Part shown: positions 10,745 through 19,053 of the stretch, one piece after another | Numbering within the stretch: the stretch's first letter is position 1 | Layout: the number at the start of each line of letters is the position of its first letter | Source: Pseudomonas putida | GTDB taxonomy: Bacteria; Pseudomonadota; Gammaproteobacteria; Pseudomonadales; Pseudomonadaceae | Length of the DNA: 64,000 nucleotides | Assembly: GCF_030159595.1 (NCBI RefSeq) | Contig: NZ_BSKJ01000004.1 | Span: 411,747-475,746, forward strand | Reading direction: 5' to 3' | Notes under the pieces: generated by a model | Database searches by the model: none | Seen by the model: only the letters and a program-made list of their open reading frames with translations | What the model was told of the DNA's origin: nothing | Program-made: the position numbers and the translations under genes

Positions 10745-11839
10745 ATGCTGGTGCCCCGCATGGTGTCGCCGTTTGTCCCTTTTCCGATCTTCTGCCCGTA
10801 CGACCAATGGCGTCCAATTGGGCTCAGTCAATTTCCTGAAAATACCGATGTGACGGCCAAGCTTGAGGATGTGGTGTCATCTAGTCTCCCATTCATCAGC
10901 GTCTGGTACTGTCAGCGTTACCTTGCCTGGCTTGCACATAGCTGGAGACCAGAGCAAGCTAATGAGGCGTATTACTTCGAAACCATTCACCTTGAGCGCT
11001 TGTTGAACTGGTGCTTCTCTCAAGGGCTATCGCTGCTGGATCTGAAGCCCCTCGAGATCGAGCGTTATGTGGCATTTTTTTGCAATCCACCTGCTAGCTG
11101 GTGTTTGCCGAGTTCCAGTTTAAAGTTTCTGCCAAATCCACTGCTGAATTACGGAGCTTGGCCAATAAACCAATACTGGCGCCCATTCTTATCAGCGTCT
11201 CGCGATGTTTCACGCCAACTGGGCTTCGCTCAGATCGTGATCAACCGTTTTTATAAATTCTACTATCAAGACGTCTCAGTTCTTGAATTTGAGCCTGCGC
11301 TTACAGGCTTGTTTGCTAAGCATAAGCCGAATTTCAAAAAAATGACTGAATTTGAAATGGATTGGTATATGAATAGCCTCGCGCATCTCCCATATGGTGA
11401 AAAATACAAGCTCATCGCTATGGTGTATTTCGCACTTGCTAGGTATTCACGAAATTCAAGAAGGCGCTTAATGGGAAGCACTAGAAGCCCTGGGCTACTA
11501 AACCAATTTTATAGAAATTCCGCAGGCGAATGGATCGAGACACTGCCTAGCGGCTCATCTCGAGCTTTAGGAGGTCAATTTAAGCTAATTTTTGAGCAGT
11601 ATCTCATGCATTTGGAGCTGGATCCCGAAAAGCCCTTACCTCCTGTCAGGCTTTTCGCAACCTCTCCAGAAGGGAAATTTGCAAGAAAATGCCGCGTAAA
11701 TTTGGTAGAGCTTGCTATGGGAACTGGCGACCCAAGGGTTAGAGACGCAGTCGAAAAATACCAGAGGATTTCTTTTTCGACCTTGCGTAAGTCGTCAGTT
11801 ATAACTCCAAGAGGTGACCCCAGAGGGTGGTTGTTCTGA
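10745..11839 (+). CDS. Integrase-like protein lacking a visible catalytic domain
   Basis: 364 residues, AT-rich compared with its core neighbours. The first part (about residues 40-110, WYCQRYLAWLAHSW to LDLKPLEIERYVAFFCNPP) resembles the helical core-binding domain of large tyrosine recombinases found in Pseudomonas islands. Residues 175-225 (FAQIVINRFYKFYYQ) fit the same region. I do not see the Arg, His-X2-Arg and Tyr residues of the catalytic domain, and the frame ends in LRKSSVITPRGDPRGWLF. It is either the truncated N-terminal part of an island integrase or an accessory protein of such a family. It is the first gene after the core boundary. Confidence in the family is moderate. Confidence 0.45.
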   Translation: MLVPRMVSPFVPFPIFCPYDQWRPIGLSQFPENTDVTAKLEDVVSSSLPFISVWYCQRYLAWLAHSWRPEQANEAYYFETIHLERLLNWCFSQGLSLLDLKPLEIERYVAFFCNPPASWCLPSSSLKFLPNPLLNYGAWPINQYWRPFLSASRDVSRQLGFAQIVINRFYKFYYQDVSVLEFEPALTGLFAKHKPNFKKMTEFEMDWYMNSLAHLPYGEKYKLIAMVYFALARYSRNSRRRLMGSTRSPGLLNQFYRNSAGEWIETLPSGSSRALGGQFKLIFEQYLMHLELDPEKPLPPVRLFATSPEGKFARKCRVNLVELAMGTGDPRVRDAVEKYQRISFSTLRKSSVITPRGDPRGWLF

Positions 11840-11882
11840 ATAGCGCCAGACGAGCTCTGCGCTTTTCATATTCCGCAGGCAC

Positions 11883-11910
11883 AAAGAGGAAGGCGTGCGC
11901 CCTCCTCTTT
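11883..11910. terminator. Hairpin between convergent genes
   Basis: Arms AAAGAGGA and TCCTCTTT enclose a GC-rich loop. The element sits 44 nt after one stop and 18 nt beyond the stop of the converging gene, so it can serve both directions. Confidence 0.6.
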
Positions 11911-11927
11911 GCTAAGGTCGTGAGCCT

Positions 11928-13019
11928 TCAGCTCTTTTTGAAGAGCTGCTCGAACTCTTCAGTCGACATTATCTCCACGTCCGAAATAGGTTTCAGGGCG
12001 CGTAGGTTTGTCTGCTTCATGAGCATTGACTTCGAGACCTTGTGAAAAACAGATTCTATTTTCCCGCGCGATTGCTTAAGACGATTGGAGGGCTGAGTGA
12101 TTTCAATCCCCGCTTCTAGGGCCATTTGCTTAATCCGTGCAGACGTAAAATCGTGACCCAGATCAAGCTGGAAGATATGGTAATCGTTGCTTCCATTTCC
12201 TCCATCATTATGACCATGCACAGCCGAATCTAGCGCATCGGTCAAAGCATCGACCTCTACAACTTCTTGATTGCCAGCAAATGAAACGGCGCTTCCAAGG
12301 ACGGTACCAGAGGTGATATGGGCGACGACAGCTACTAACGGGCGAACAACTGAGCCGTCATCCCTTTGAACCAACTGATCCACTTGCATGCTGTCAATAA
12401 TCGCCGTGACGTCCGCGGCTGGCTTGACTTCCCTCAAGATCAATCCAGATCGGCCAGCTTTTGCATGAGTGAGCAGCACATCGATTTTCTGAAGCTCAGC
12501 GTCCGACGCGATGCTCTCCAGTGATACTTCAGCATGGACGTGCCATAAGCGACGCGCTTCCCAGATTGGCTCATAAAATGAAAGGCGCTGGCCAAGGCTG
12601 AGCTTGTAGCTCGAGCGCCAATCTGGCCCGAGGTGCAATCCCTGTGGCGGACTATTTGTCAAAGCTGCGATTACTGCGCTGATGCCATTACGCTCAAGGT
12701 AAGCGTCCACGCTTGGGAGAACCTGAGCTGGCAGGCATTCCTCCAGCGCCGCGATGCACGTGGGCAGCATCTTACCTGGGAGCTCGAACAGCTCAGCTGC
12801 CCGGCATTCGCCAAGCTCCTGGTGGAGGACGATGAATTCTGCGTCGGACAGATGGTGCTCAAGATCTTGATCATCCTCTTCGAGTTTGAGTGCCCTGTAG
12901 GTTTGGTAGCCAAGGAGTGCAGCCAGGACTTCCTGAAGTTTCGCGTGTCCCACTTCGATGCCCGCAGCGAGAAGTTCCGCTTTAGCATGTCGAGCAGCAT
13001 GGGTAAGAATGTTGGCCAT
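11928..13019 (-). CDS. Unknown protein with an N-terminal helical domain
   Basis: 363 residues, no family firmly recognised. Residues 1-45 (HAKAELLAAGIEVGHAKLQEVLAALLGYQTYRALK) resemble the short helical module with an Ala-rich helix and GY-aromatic turn found at the start of several plasmid and island proteins. The rest is mixed alpha/beta with no catalytic motif that I can name; a Gly/Asn-rich loop (HGHNDGGNGSNDYH) lies near residue 265. The start at 13019 was chosen because GAGG lies 8 nt ahead; the open frame reaches 13226 without a better site. It converges on the integrase-like gene. Confidence 0.6.
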   Translation of the reverse strand: MANILTHAARHAKAELLAAGIEVGHAKLQEVLAALLGYQTYRALKLEEDDQDLEHHLSDAEFIVLHQELGECRAAELFELPGKMLPTCIAALEECLPAQVLPSVDAYLERNGISAVIAALTNSPPQGLHLGPDWRSSYKLSLGQRLSFYEPIWEARRLWHVHAEVSLESIASDAELQKIDVLLTHAKAGRSGLILREVKPAADVTAIIDSMQVDQLVQRDDGSVVRPLVAVVAHITSGTVLGSAVSFAGNQEVVEVDALTDALDSAVHGHNDGGNGSNDYHIFQLDLGHDFTSARIKQMALEAGIEITQPSNRLKQSRGKIESVFHKVSKSMLMKQTNLRALKPISDVEIMSTEEFEQLFKKS

Positions 13020-13275
13020 CTCATGATCCTCAATCACTGCCTTTGCTGCTGGTCGCTTTATCTGTCGCAAGACAGCTAAGTCACAAGATGTTGGAAGGAA
13101 GTGATGGGTGAAGAACCTCTTTGAGTCGACCAGAGCTGAGGTGAGGCAACCTTGATTAACCGTAGTACAGAGGTTGGTCTGACCACGCAGTCGCCGACGG
13201 GCGGAATTTGGCTGCAGGCCCTTCAATCATCTAAGATCAGCCCCCGCTCAACTCAGCCACGAGGCAACTTGCGTT

Positions 13276-13518
13276 ATGAACTTCATGTTTCGTATCTGGA
13301 ATTTCCTCTTTCCTGATCGTAGGTCTGAAGCCGAGATAAGGCGTGAGCGCGAATTCATCGAGGCTGTTAACAAGCTTAAAACGCTAAGGGTCGAGCGTGG
13401 TGTGATGTCGATCGATCCGGAAGAAATCCGTGACCAAGTCTTGCGGAGCCGTGAAGCTGCGAAGCATTTGGTGGATCCTGCGCACCGAAAGCGCTCAAGA
13501 ACAGGGGCTGAGGACTGA
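13276..13518 (+). CDS. Small charged protein of unknown function
   Basis: 80 residues. It begins with an aromatic, hydrophobic stretch (MNFMFRIWNFLFPD), then a highly charged helical segment with RRSEAEIRREREFIEAVNKL. There is no recognised domain. Codon use looks coding. It is divergent from the gene at 11928-13019 across a 256-bp gap, and a structured repeat follows 40 nt downstream. It may be a small regulatory or membrane-associated protein, but nothing in the sequence decides this. Confidence 0.5.
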   Translation: MNFMFRIWNFLFPDRRSEAEIRREREFIEAVNKLKTLRVERGVMSIDPEEIRDQVLRSREAAKHLVDPAHRKRSRTGAED

Positions 13519-13558
13519 CAGCCTCATCAGCACCCTACCCTAATTGCCCTCTTTTAGC

Positions 13559-13671
13559 GTGCCCCAACGGGGCCGGCTGTTGTGAACCAAGCCACCGCTA
13601 GGCGGCCGTCTTGGCCCTTCGGGCTGCCATCCTCACGCCTTTGGCCGTAGGCCTGCGCGCTCCGCTTGCGC
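13559..13671. repeat. Dispersed structured repeat, copy A
   Basis: Shares blocks with a second copy at 26742-26839: GTGAACCAAGCC, CGTCTTGGCCC, ATCCTCACGCCT and GCGCGCTCCGCTTGC, in the same order and orientation. Between the first two blocks the sequence differs, yet CCAAG and CTTGG can still pair. GCCC/GGGC forms a second small stem. Function unknown. Confidence 0.75.
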
Positions 13672-13784
13672 GGTGAATAGATATTCTTCTCGTGGCATCT
13701 GCCACCTTTAGCAACGATATGTGAACGGAGCAATCGCTGAATTTCAAATTTAATTACGGCTCACGCGGTCAATCCAAATGTTCT

Positions 13785-13821
13785 TTATACGGTACACGAA
13801 GCTATTTCCCGTACCGTATAA
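13785..13821. promoter_or_regulatory. Perfect 11-bp inverted repeat upstream of the DUF262-like gene
   Basis: Arms TTATACGGTAC and GTACCGTATAA are separated by 15 nt. It lies about 170 nt ahead of the ATG at 13992, in the otherwise gene-free gap 13519-13991, and is probably an operator. The protein that binds it is not known. Confidence 0.55.
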
Positions 13822-13991
13822 GTAACACTACGTTGCTCTAGAGTTTTTGTATTCGCCTGTCGCTGGGTGAGACTCGACTTGTATCGAGTTTTTAGTAGTA
13901 GCAGTTATGCTATCTTGCTGAGCGTTAATGCGCGCCGTTATCTAAGCCCACTTTATGCGCGCAGCTCAAAATTACTGCTTGTTGAGACCTT

Positions 13992-14600
13992 ATGGCTTCT
14001 AATCACCCAACATTCCAGATCTTCAGCGGCACCGACGATACTAGCTGCATCTGTATGCCGCAAAACCACCTTGCTTCCACGCTCTACATGCATCAGGTAC
14101 ACACACTGGCGTCCAACCTCGAGAAATTTTCGGCCGACCCTGCCAAGGCACGCGCCCAATACCCATGGGCGATCCGATTCGCCATGGGTCATCCCCTCGC
14201 CCCCTGGCAGCGGCCGGCTGTATGGATAGACGAGCAGAAGGTCAGGTTCATTACCTCGATTTGGATGGGGGCAGACCTTGGCTCGTACCTCGTCAATGAG
14301 TGGTATGCGTATGCCGATCGCACTGGAGCGTTTGCGATCAATAGTGAGGTGCTGCTGGACGGCCAACAACGCCTTACCGCTCTAGAAGGTTATCTGCTTG
14401 GGGAGTTTGGCGTGCCCGATGCCCTAGGCCAGGTGAGGTTCTGGTCTGAGTTGGGCAATGCAGAGCGCCGGCGATTCCTCAACATGCCTTTTGCCCAGGC
14501 CCGGGTGCACTCGGATGATGAAACGGCGCTCAGACAGGCCTACGATCTTAGGGCGTTTGGTGGCACGCCTCACACCGAAGACCAGCGAGCATCTGCATAA
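13992..14600 (+). CDS. Short DUF262-like (ParB/Srx fold) protein
   Basis: 202 residues. The region PLAPWQRPAVWIDEQKVRFITSIWMGADLG (about residues 68-97) and the motif LLDGQQRLTALEGYLLGEFG (about 118-137) match the DUF262 signature found in GmrSD-type and related restriction or defence proteins. Those families use this domain as a nucleotide-binding or NTPase module, usually fused to or followed by an HNH-type nuclease domain (DUF1524). Here the protein ends shortly after the motif and no DUF1524 part follows. It may be a stand-alone partner or a cut-down copy. A terminator follows at 14618. Confidence 0.65.
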   Translation: MASNHPTFQIFSGTDDTSCICMPQNHLASTLYMHQVHTLASNLEKFSADPAKARAQYPWAIRFAMGHPLAPWQRPAVWIDEQKVRFITSIWMGADLGSYLVNEWYAYADRTGAFAINSEVLLDGQQRLTALEGYLLGEFGVPDALGQVRFWSELGNAERRRFLNMPFAQARVHSDDETALRQAYDLRAFGGTPHTEDQRASA

Positions 14601-14617
14601 CCGGTCTCAGCTAAACA

Positions 14618-14645
14618 GAGGGCTCCAGCAAGGGGCCCTCCTTTT
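14618..14645 (+). terminator. Rho-independent terminator after the DUF262-like gene
   Basis: Stem GAGGGCTCC/GGGGCCCTC (14618-14640, one G-T pair) followed by CTTTT. It lies 17 nt after the stop codon. Confidence 0.7.
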
Positions 14646-14684
14646 GATCTCCAATGCCGCCGCTTCCCGCGCGGCCAGAGATCA

Positions 14685-15284
14685 TCAGCCAGTCCGGCAG
14701 GCCTCACCTAAAGCTGCCTTTGGAACGCTGTGCCAACGAATCGACCTTCCGTTGACCTCCCACGTCCTGTGCTTCAGAACGAAGGCTGCGCGTGCTAGCC
14801 CGAGATACAGCAGCTCTACCTGTGTCAGAGATAGTTGGTGATGCGATTCCCCCAGCTCGAGTTCAAATTCATCCTGCTGGGTGACCTTGATGAAGACGAC
14901 GTTCTTCGGATAATCAGGATCCTCGCCCTCACCCTCATAAAGCCAACCCATCGCAAGAAACTTCACGTCTGTGAAATCGGCTGATCTCACTTCACTCACA
15001 CCGAATTTGTTTGATTGAGGCGCGCTTGTGAGGGTCACTGATTCAACCTGGTGCTCTGCCCAAGGTGTGACGGTGTCCGCTCCTGATCGCAAAGCGGCTT
15101 CGTAAAGGCTTGATGCAAGCGCGTCTGCTTGTACCGCGGAGAGATCGTAGCACTCGCCCCCAAGCGTCAAGGAGATACGGTTTCCATCTGATGTGTGTAC
15201 CGCTGGCAGCGATGAGTCGTTGCACGATTCGATCGGTTGGGCAGGGTCGATTTTTGAAGGTGATGCGGTGGTTTGATCAGTCAA
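14685..15284 (-). CDS. Unknown protein with an internal repeat
   Basis: 199 residues from a TTG start; no recognised family. Two segments look like copies of one module: ISLTLGGECYDLSAVQADAL near residues 37-56 and FELELGESHHQLSLTQVELL near 138-157. Each is a beta strand with Leu-Gly, a turn, then a helix rich in Ala/Leu. Between them is a polar stretch. It lies just downstream (same strand) of the Gabija-like pair only in the sense of map order: it ends at 14685, and the helicase gene ends 105 nt past its start, so it could be co-transcribed. The TTG start is weakly supported. Confidence 0.5.
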   Translation of the reverse strand: MTDQTTASPSKIDPAQPIESCNDSSLPAVHTSDGNRISLTLGGECYDLSAVQADALASSLYEAALRSGADTVTPWAEHQVESVTLTSAPQSNKFGVSEVRSADFTDVKFLAMGWLYEGEGEDPDYPKNVVFIKVTQQDEFELELGESHHQLSLTQVELLYLGLARAAFVLKHRTWEVNGRSIRWHSVPKAALGEACRTG

Positions 15285-15389
15285 GCTACCAGTCTCGATT
15301 TAGAGGTCTTCACTACAAAAACGGTACAAAATCGCGAAAACTTTAGCCGGACTGGCAACTTTTTTGATTGGATGGAGCGGTTCAAGTGG

Positions 15390-16457
15390 TCAGGGTTCCC
15401 AGACCGGCAGAGTCGACTTGCCCGGCTTGTCGATCACGATTGCAAGGCTCTGCTTTGCGCGTGTTGCAGCGACATAAAATGCGGCTGCAGAGGTGGCTTC
15501 GAGGCAGGCTCCCTTCTGAATGAAAGCCGTGATTGGCCCTGTGGGTACGACTAGCACACGCTCGAACGTCGCGCCCTTGGAGACCTTGAAGTTCATATAG
15601 TCGAGGGCAAACTCCTTGCCGGATGCTGCCATAGCACGAAGGCATTGCGGTCGGTACTGTTGAACGTATTGGTCAACGTGCTTTGAGTGCACCAGGAACA
15701 CACCGTCATGGTCTGAGACCTCGTGGTTTTCTGAGGTGGTTCCAGGAAAACCCCACGATGCATCAAAAATGGTGTCAGAGAACGTTGCAATCTCCGTTCG
15801 ACAGCGATAGGTGACTGTCGCGTAGTTAATGCTCAACAGCCCTCCTTGCTCGCGTTCCTGGAACCATTCAAGAGCGCCGGCGTAACCATATTGCTTATTC
15901 TTCTGGCCTCTCGGGTTGGTCGACAGCACGGCCTGGCGAACATCACCGACCATGCGAACGTCGATTCGAGATTGCAGCAGATCATGGATGATCTCCCAGT
16001 CGTAACCACTCAGATCCTGAACCTCGTCGATCAGAATCTCGTCGTAGAGATGCTCCAGGCGGCGAAGCAACGCAGGTGTTGCAGCCATTAGCTCGCGCGC
16101 CAGGCGGCCGAGCTCGCAGCCGTAAACCTGGTTGCTTCCGTCCATGAATCTTTGCTTGCCCTTGGCGAACCTGTAGGGGCGCCCTTCGAAATTGAAGCCC
16201 CCTACCCGTTCACCGGGAAATTTCACCGGCAGGAACGGCTTCGCAAAGTGGCGAAGTAAAAACGTGTACCAACCCAGCACCTCGATGTTGTGGAGATCAC
16301 CAGCCTGTGCTCGAAGCCGATGGGAAAGCTCTTGCTGATTTGTCTGGGTAAACGTGGCGACAAGGACGCGGCGATCACTGGGCAGACCTTTGCAGTGATC
16401 TACGAGGCCTTGGGTTTTTCTCCCTCCGGCGACCGCCAGGGTCAGATGGTTAGGCAT
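15390..16457 (-). CDS. GajB-like UvrD-family helicase (short form)
   Basis: 355 residues, superfamily-1 helicase related to UvrD/Rep and to GajB of Gabija. It has LIDEVQDLSGYDW (motif II), VGDVRQAVLSTNPRG (motif III-like), KGATFERVLVV (motif V) and YVAATRAKQSLAIV (motif VI). The P-loop at residues 9-16 reads VAGGRKTQ in place of the usual AGAGSGKT, with Lys and Thr kept. The protein is shorter than typical GajB proteins (about 500). Its ATG overlaps the end of the upstream OLD-type gene by 8 nt, so the two are co-translated. In Gabija, GajB is thought to sense DNA termini and activate GajA. Confidence 0.8.
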   Translation of the reverse strand: MPNHLTLAVAGGRKTQGLVDHCKGLPSDRRVLVATFTQTNQQELSHRLRAQAGDLHNIEVLGWYTFLLRHFAKPFLPVKFPGERVGGFNFEGRPYRFAKGKQRFMDGSNQVYGCELGRLARELMAATPALLRRLEHLYDEILIDEVQDLSGYDWEIIHDLLQSRIDVRMVGDVRQAVLSTNPRGQKNKQYGYAGALEWFQEREQGGLLSINYATVTYRCRTEIATFSDTIFDASWGFPGTTSENHEVSDHDGVFLVHSKHVDQYVQQYRPQCLRAMAASGKEFALDYMNFKVSKGATFERVLVVPTGPITAFIQKGACLEATSAAAFYVAATRAKQSLAIVIDKPGKSTLPVWEP

Positions 16458-18063
16458 TGTGAATGAACTCCGCCGCGGCCTTCATATAGGGAGGTGGGCT
16501 GAGGGCTTCGTCAGACTCGGCAATTCGAATCGCCCCCTCCGTTTTCTCACGTGTCATCCACGTCGCCAGGTTAGCTGCATCGGTGATGCCGAGGGTCTTG
16601 CGCAGTTGAGGCTCGCCATTGGCAGTAATGAGTTGAGGCTCAAGAGTCGCGCCGTCGGCTACCTCCCCAATGAAGAGATCTCTGCGCTTCGCTTCCAGCC
16701 ATTGCTCAACTGGTTTACGGAGCTCAGTCGGGTCAATGCCATCGTTGTCTCGCATTACGGCGACCGGCTTGTTGATCGCAGCACAAAGCTCTAAGCACCG
16801 AGCCAGTGCTAGCCCGCGCATGCTGATGACATCAATGCCATGGGCCATCGGGCGAGCCCCGTACAGATCCTTATAGACACGCTCGAAGATGATCTCATCG
16901 GATGGCCCCTCAACCAGGACGACCTTTTTCGCTAGCACGAGACGGAGGGTGTCGTAGCCTGGAAGCTTTTGGAAGTAGCTCACCGTTGTCGGATCGAGCT
17001 CCGTGATCTTGGCCGCGCTGTTACGGTGGAGTAGTAGCAACGCATTGAGGCCAAGCCGGTTCAAAACGTAGGTGCTGTGGGTAGAGATGAAGAGCTGCTG
17101 CTCCTCCGTGGCCAGGTCTTCAATACGATCGAGCAGTGTCGTTAGGCTGGTGTGTGAGAGGTGGTTCTCCGGCTCCTCTATCATCACGATTTTCACGCTT
17201 GAAGAATGCCGTTTCATCGCGAGAGAGATCTTGATAGCGGCTTGCTGTCCTTGGCCGGCCATCGCGAATGGGAGGCCATCGACGTGTGGAGTGACCACGC
17301 TATCCCAGGATGTACGGGACGTTTGATCCATTGCTAGCGCCATAGGCTCAGACTGCAGGGCAGCACCAAGACCCTCGAGGCGCTTGTTCACCGGCGCCAG
17401 CGCTCCTTCAGTCATGGATGCTTTGACGCCTCGATAGTCCAGCGAGATTTGCGCCTTCTCAGCTGGCTCCAGGTGATCGCTCAGAATTTGTCGTAGGTGA
17501 TAATCAACCCCAGCAGCGGACTTGACCGTCCGAGAATCGATCGTGGCCACCGAAAGCGCCCGCGGGCGCCGAGTGAGCTCGTTGTCAGCAAACGACCGCC
17601 ATTCATAGGTGTAATACTCAACGGGCAGCAGGGGTGACGGATCCTTGAGCCACTGATCCAGCTCATCCTGGTATTCCTCGTTCGGGAAAATGGAGAGGAA
17701 TACCCCCGGACACACGTTGGTCGGCACGTCCGCATTCACTGCACCGAGTAGCACCTGCAAATCGGCTACATCTTGCAGATAAAGCTCAATCAGGATCTCC
17801 GGGAGCTTAGGCGTCTTCCCTGCGTCCCGTAGGGCCAGAAACTCAGCCACCATTTGAGTGTTGAACCAGTGTGGGTTCAATTCTTCGAGAATCCCTCGCC
17901 CACCTATCCGGCCGTTCAGCGCCAGCGAGATGGCCTCCATCAATGTGGACTTCCCTGCGTCATTGTCACCGACGAGGATGTTCACGCCCGGGTTGGGTTT
18001 AAGCTCGAAATCTTTGTAGATGCGGTACCCACGGATGCGGATTTTTGTGATCACAGTCGACAT
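16450..18063 (-). CDS. GajA-like OLD-family ATPase/TOPRIM nuclease
   Basis: 537 residues. The N-terminal ABC-type ATPase domain has Walker A GDNDAGKST (residues 32-40), a signature-like AGQGQQAAIKIS (269-280), Walker B KIVMIEEPE (291-299) and the switch His in STHS. The C-terminal TOPRIM domain has VLVEGPSDE (382-390) with Glu385 and RDND (438-441). This is the class 2 OLD architecture of GajA, a nicking endonuclease in the Gabija phage-defence system. The partner helicase overlaps by 8 nt. The ATG at 18063 leaves little room for the AAGGA just ahead; a GTG at 18054 would be better spaced. The two genes form one minus-strand unit, with the HNH gene divergent. Confidence 0.85.
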   Translation of the reverse strand: MSTVITKIRIRGYRIYKDFELKPNPGVNILVGDNDAGKSTLMEAISLALNGRIGGRGILEELNPHWFNTQMVAEFLALRDAGKTPKLPEILIELYLQDVADLQVLLGAVNADVPTNVCPGVFLSIFPNEEYQDELDQWLKDPSPLLPVEYYTYEWRSFADNELTRRPRALSVATIDSRTVKSAAGVDYHLRQILSDHLEPAEKAQISLDYRGVKASMTEGALAPVNKRLEGLGAALQSEPMALAMDQTSRTSWDSVVTPHVDGLPFAMAGQGQQAAIKISLAMKRHSSSVKIVMIEEPENHLSHTSLTTLLDRIEDLATEEQQLFISTHSTYVLNRLGLNALLLLHRNSAAKITELDPTTVSYFQKLPGYDTLRLVLAKKVVLVEGPSDEIIFERVYKDLYGARPMAHGIDVISMRGLALARCLELCAAINKPVAVMRDNDGIDPTELRKPVEQWLEAKRRDLFIGEVADGATLEPQLITANGEPQLRKTLGITDAANLATWMTREKTEGAIRIAESDEALSPPPYMKAAAEFIHNA

Positions 18064-18203
18064 TCCTTGGCGAAGTGCTTTTGTATGGCGCTTTGATGGC
18101 CGTGTGGCCTGATGCTATAAGCGAAGCGCTAACGTTGTCGACTCCGTCACGTTCCGTACGTCCCTCACCACTCCTTCCGGCACTCCACGCACAGGATCTG
18201 CGT

Positions 18204-18983
18204 ATGACTACTCCTTACTACCCAAGCCGCAAAGCGTTCATAGAGTCCTTGGGGGCGACGTGTAACAACTGGACTTGGAGCTGGTCGTTTGTGAATCACC
18301 AGGAGCGCAAGATCATTTTTGGCGCATGGGATATCCACATAAGTGGCGGTCGTTCGCTCATCCTCAGCGAGGATTGGGAAATCGAGAATGGGCGTCGCAA
18401 TCATGGTTACTCGCAGAGCGTCGAGCATCTCAGGTTGGTTGGAGAGGAAAGATACGAACTCTATACGTTCAAGATTACACACTCGGATGAGCGCCAGGAT
18501 GAGGACGGTGCTGGCCCTGCAAAGATCAAAGATTCTGAGCGCTCCATCACGCGTAAATGGCTATTGAAGCAGGATGGCGACTGGTTTGCGTACGACGAGC
18601 TGCCGATGCCTGCACTCCCTGAGGAGGTCAGTCAGCCCGAGTTATACATTGAGGGCGCTGTCCGAGAGGTAACGGTTAATGCCTATGAGCGTAGCGCTCA
18701 GGCTAGGGCTGCATGTATTGATCACCACAAGGCGGTTTGCGCTGCGTGCGAATTCGACTTCGGACTGGTTTACGGCGAGGTTGCCGAGGGGCTTATCCAT
18801 GTCCACCACATCGTTCCTTTGAGTACGATCGGCGGAGAGTACAAGCTTGATCCAATAAAGGATTTGATCCCGCTGTGCCCGAATTGCCATGCGGTGGTGC
18901 ATCGTGGATCGGAGGTTATGAGCATTGCGAAGCTTAAAGAACACCTGGCTGAAGCAAAGAGGCGCTCCGCCCCTGTGGCTTGA
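18204..18983 (+). CDS. HNH endonuclease (restriction-like)
   Basis: 259 residues. The C-terminal third is an HNH domain: CAACEFDFG, then HVHHIVPLS and LIPLCPNCHAVVH, with the zinc-binding Cys pairs and the catalytic His. The N-terminal part (SRKAFIESLGATCNNWTWSW, then IIFGAWD and a charged beta-rich section) is a domain seen in other HNH restriction-like proteins and probably recognises DNA. The start MTTPYYPSRKAF at 18204 has AGGA just ahead; the open frame extends to 18075 without such a site. It diverges from the GajA-like gene and may belong to the same defence cluster or be a type IV-like restriction enzyme. Confidence 0.8.
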   Translation: MTTPYYPSRKAFIESLGATCNNWTWSWSFVNHQERKIIFGAWDIHISGGRSLILSEDWEIENGRRNHGYSQSVEHLRLVGEERYELYTFKITHSDERQDEDGAGPAKIKDSERSITRKWLLKQDGDWFAYDELPMPALPEEVSQPELYIEGAVREVTVNAYERSAQARAACIDHHKAVCAACEFDFGLVYGEVAEGLIHVHHIVPLSTIGGEYKLDPIKDLIPLCPNCHAVVHRGSEVMSIAKLKEHLAEAKRRSAPVA

Positions 18984-18992
18984 TCTCATGGT

Positions 18993-19053
18993 TTGTAACG
19001 CGGTTTTTGGAATGTAACGTGGTCGACGTTACATTCCAGAAATTACGTTACAA
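18993..19053. repeat. 61-bp nested inverted repeat with four GTAACG words
   Basis: Inner perfect arms TGGAATGTAACGT (19008-19020) and ACGTTACATTCCA (19026-19038) around GGTCG. Outer arms TTGTAACG (18993-19000) and CGTTACAA (19046-19053) lie symmetrically 7 nt outside. It lies 9 nt after the HNH stop and 256 nt beyond the end of the convergent NACHT gene. It may be a bidirectional terminator, but there is no T tract and the regular GTAACG spacing looks like a protein-binding or recombination site. The rest of the gap to 19308 shows nothing. Confidence 0.8.

Noticed and set aside
16450-18063. OLD-type ATPase considered as PARIS AriA
   Set aside because: The TOPRIM domain is fused in the same chain and the partner is a UvrD-type helicase, which is the Gabija layout.
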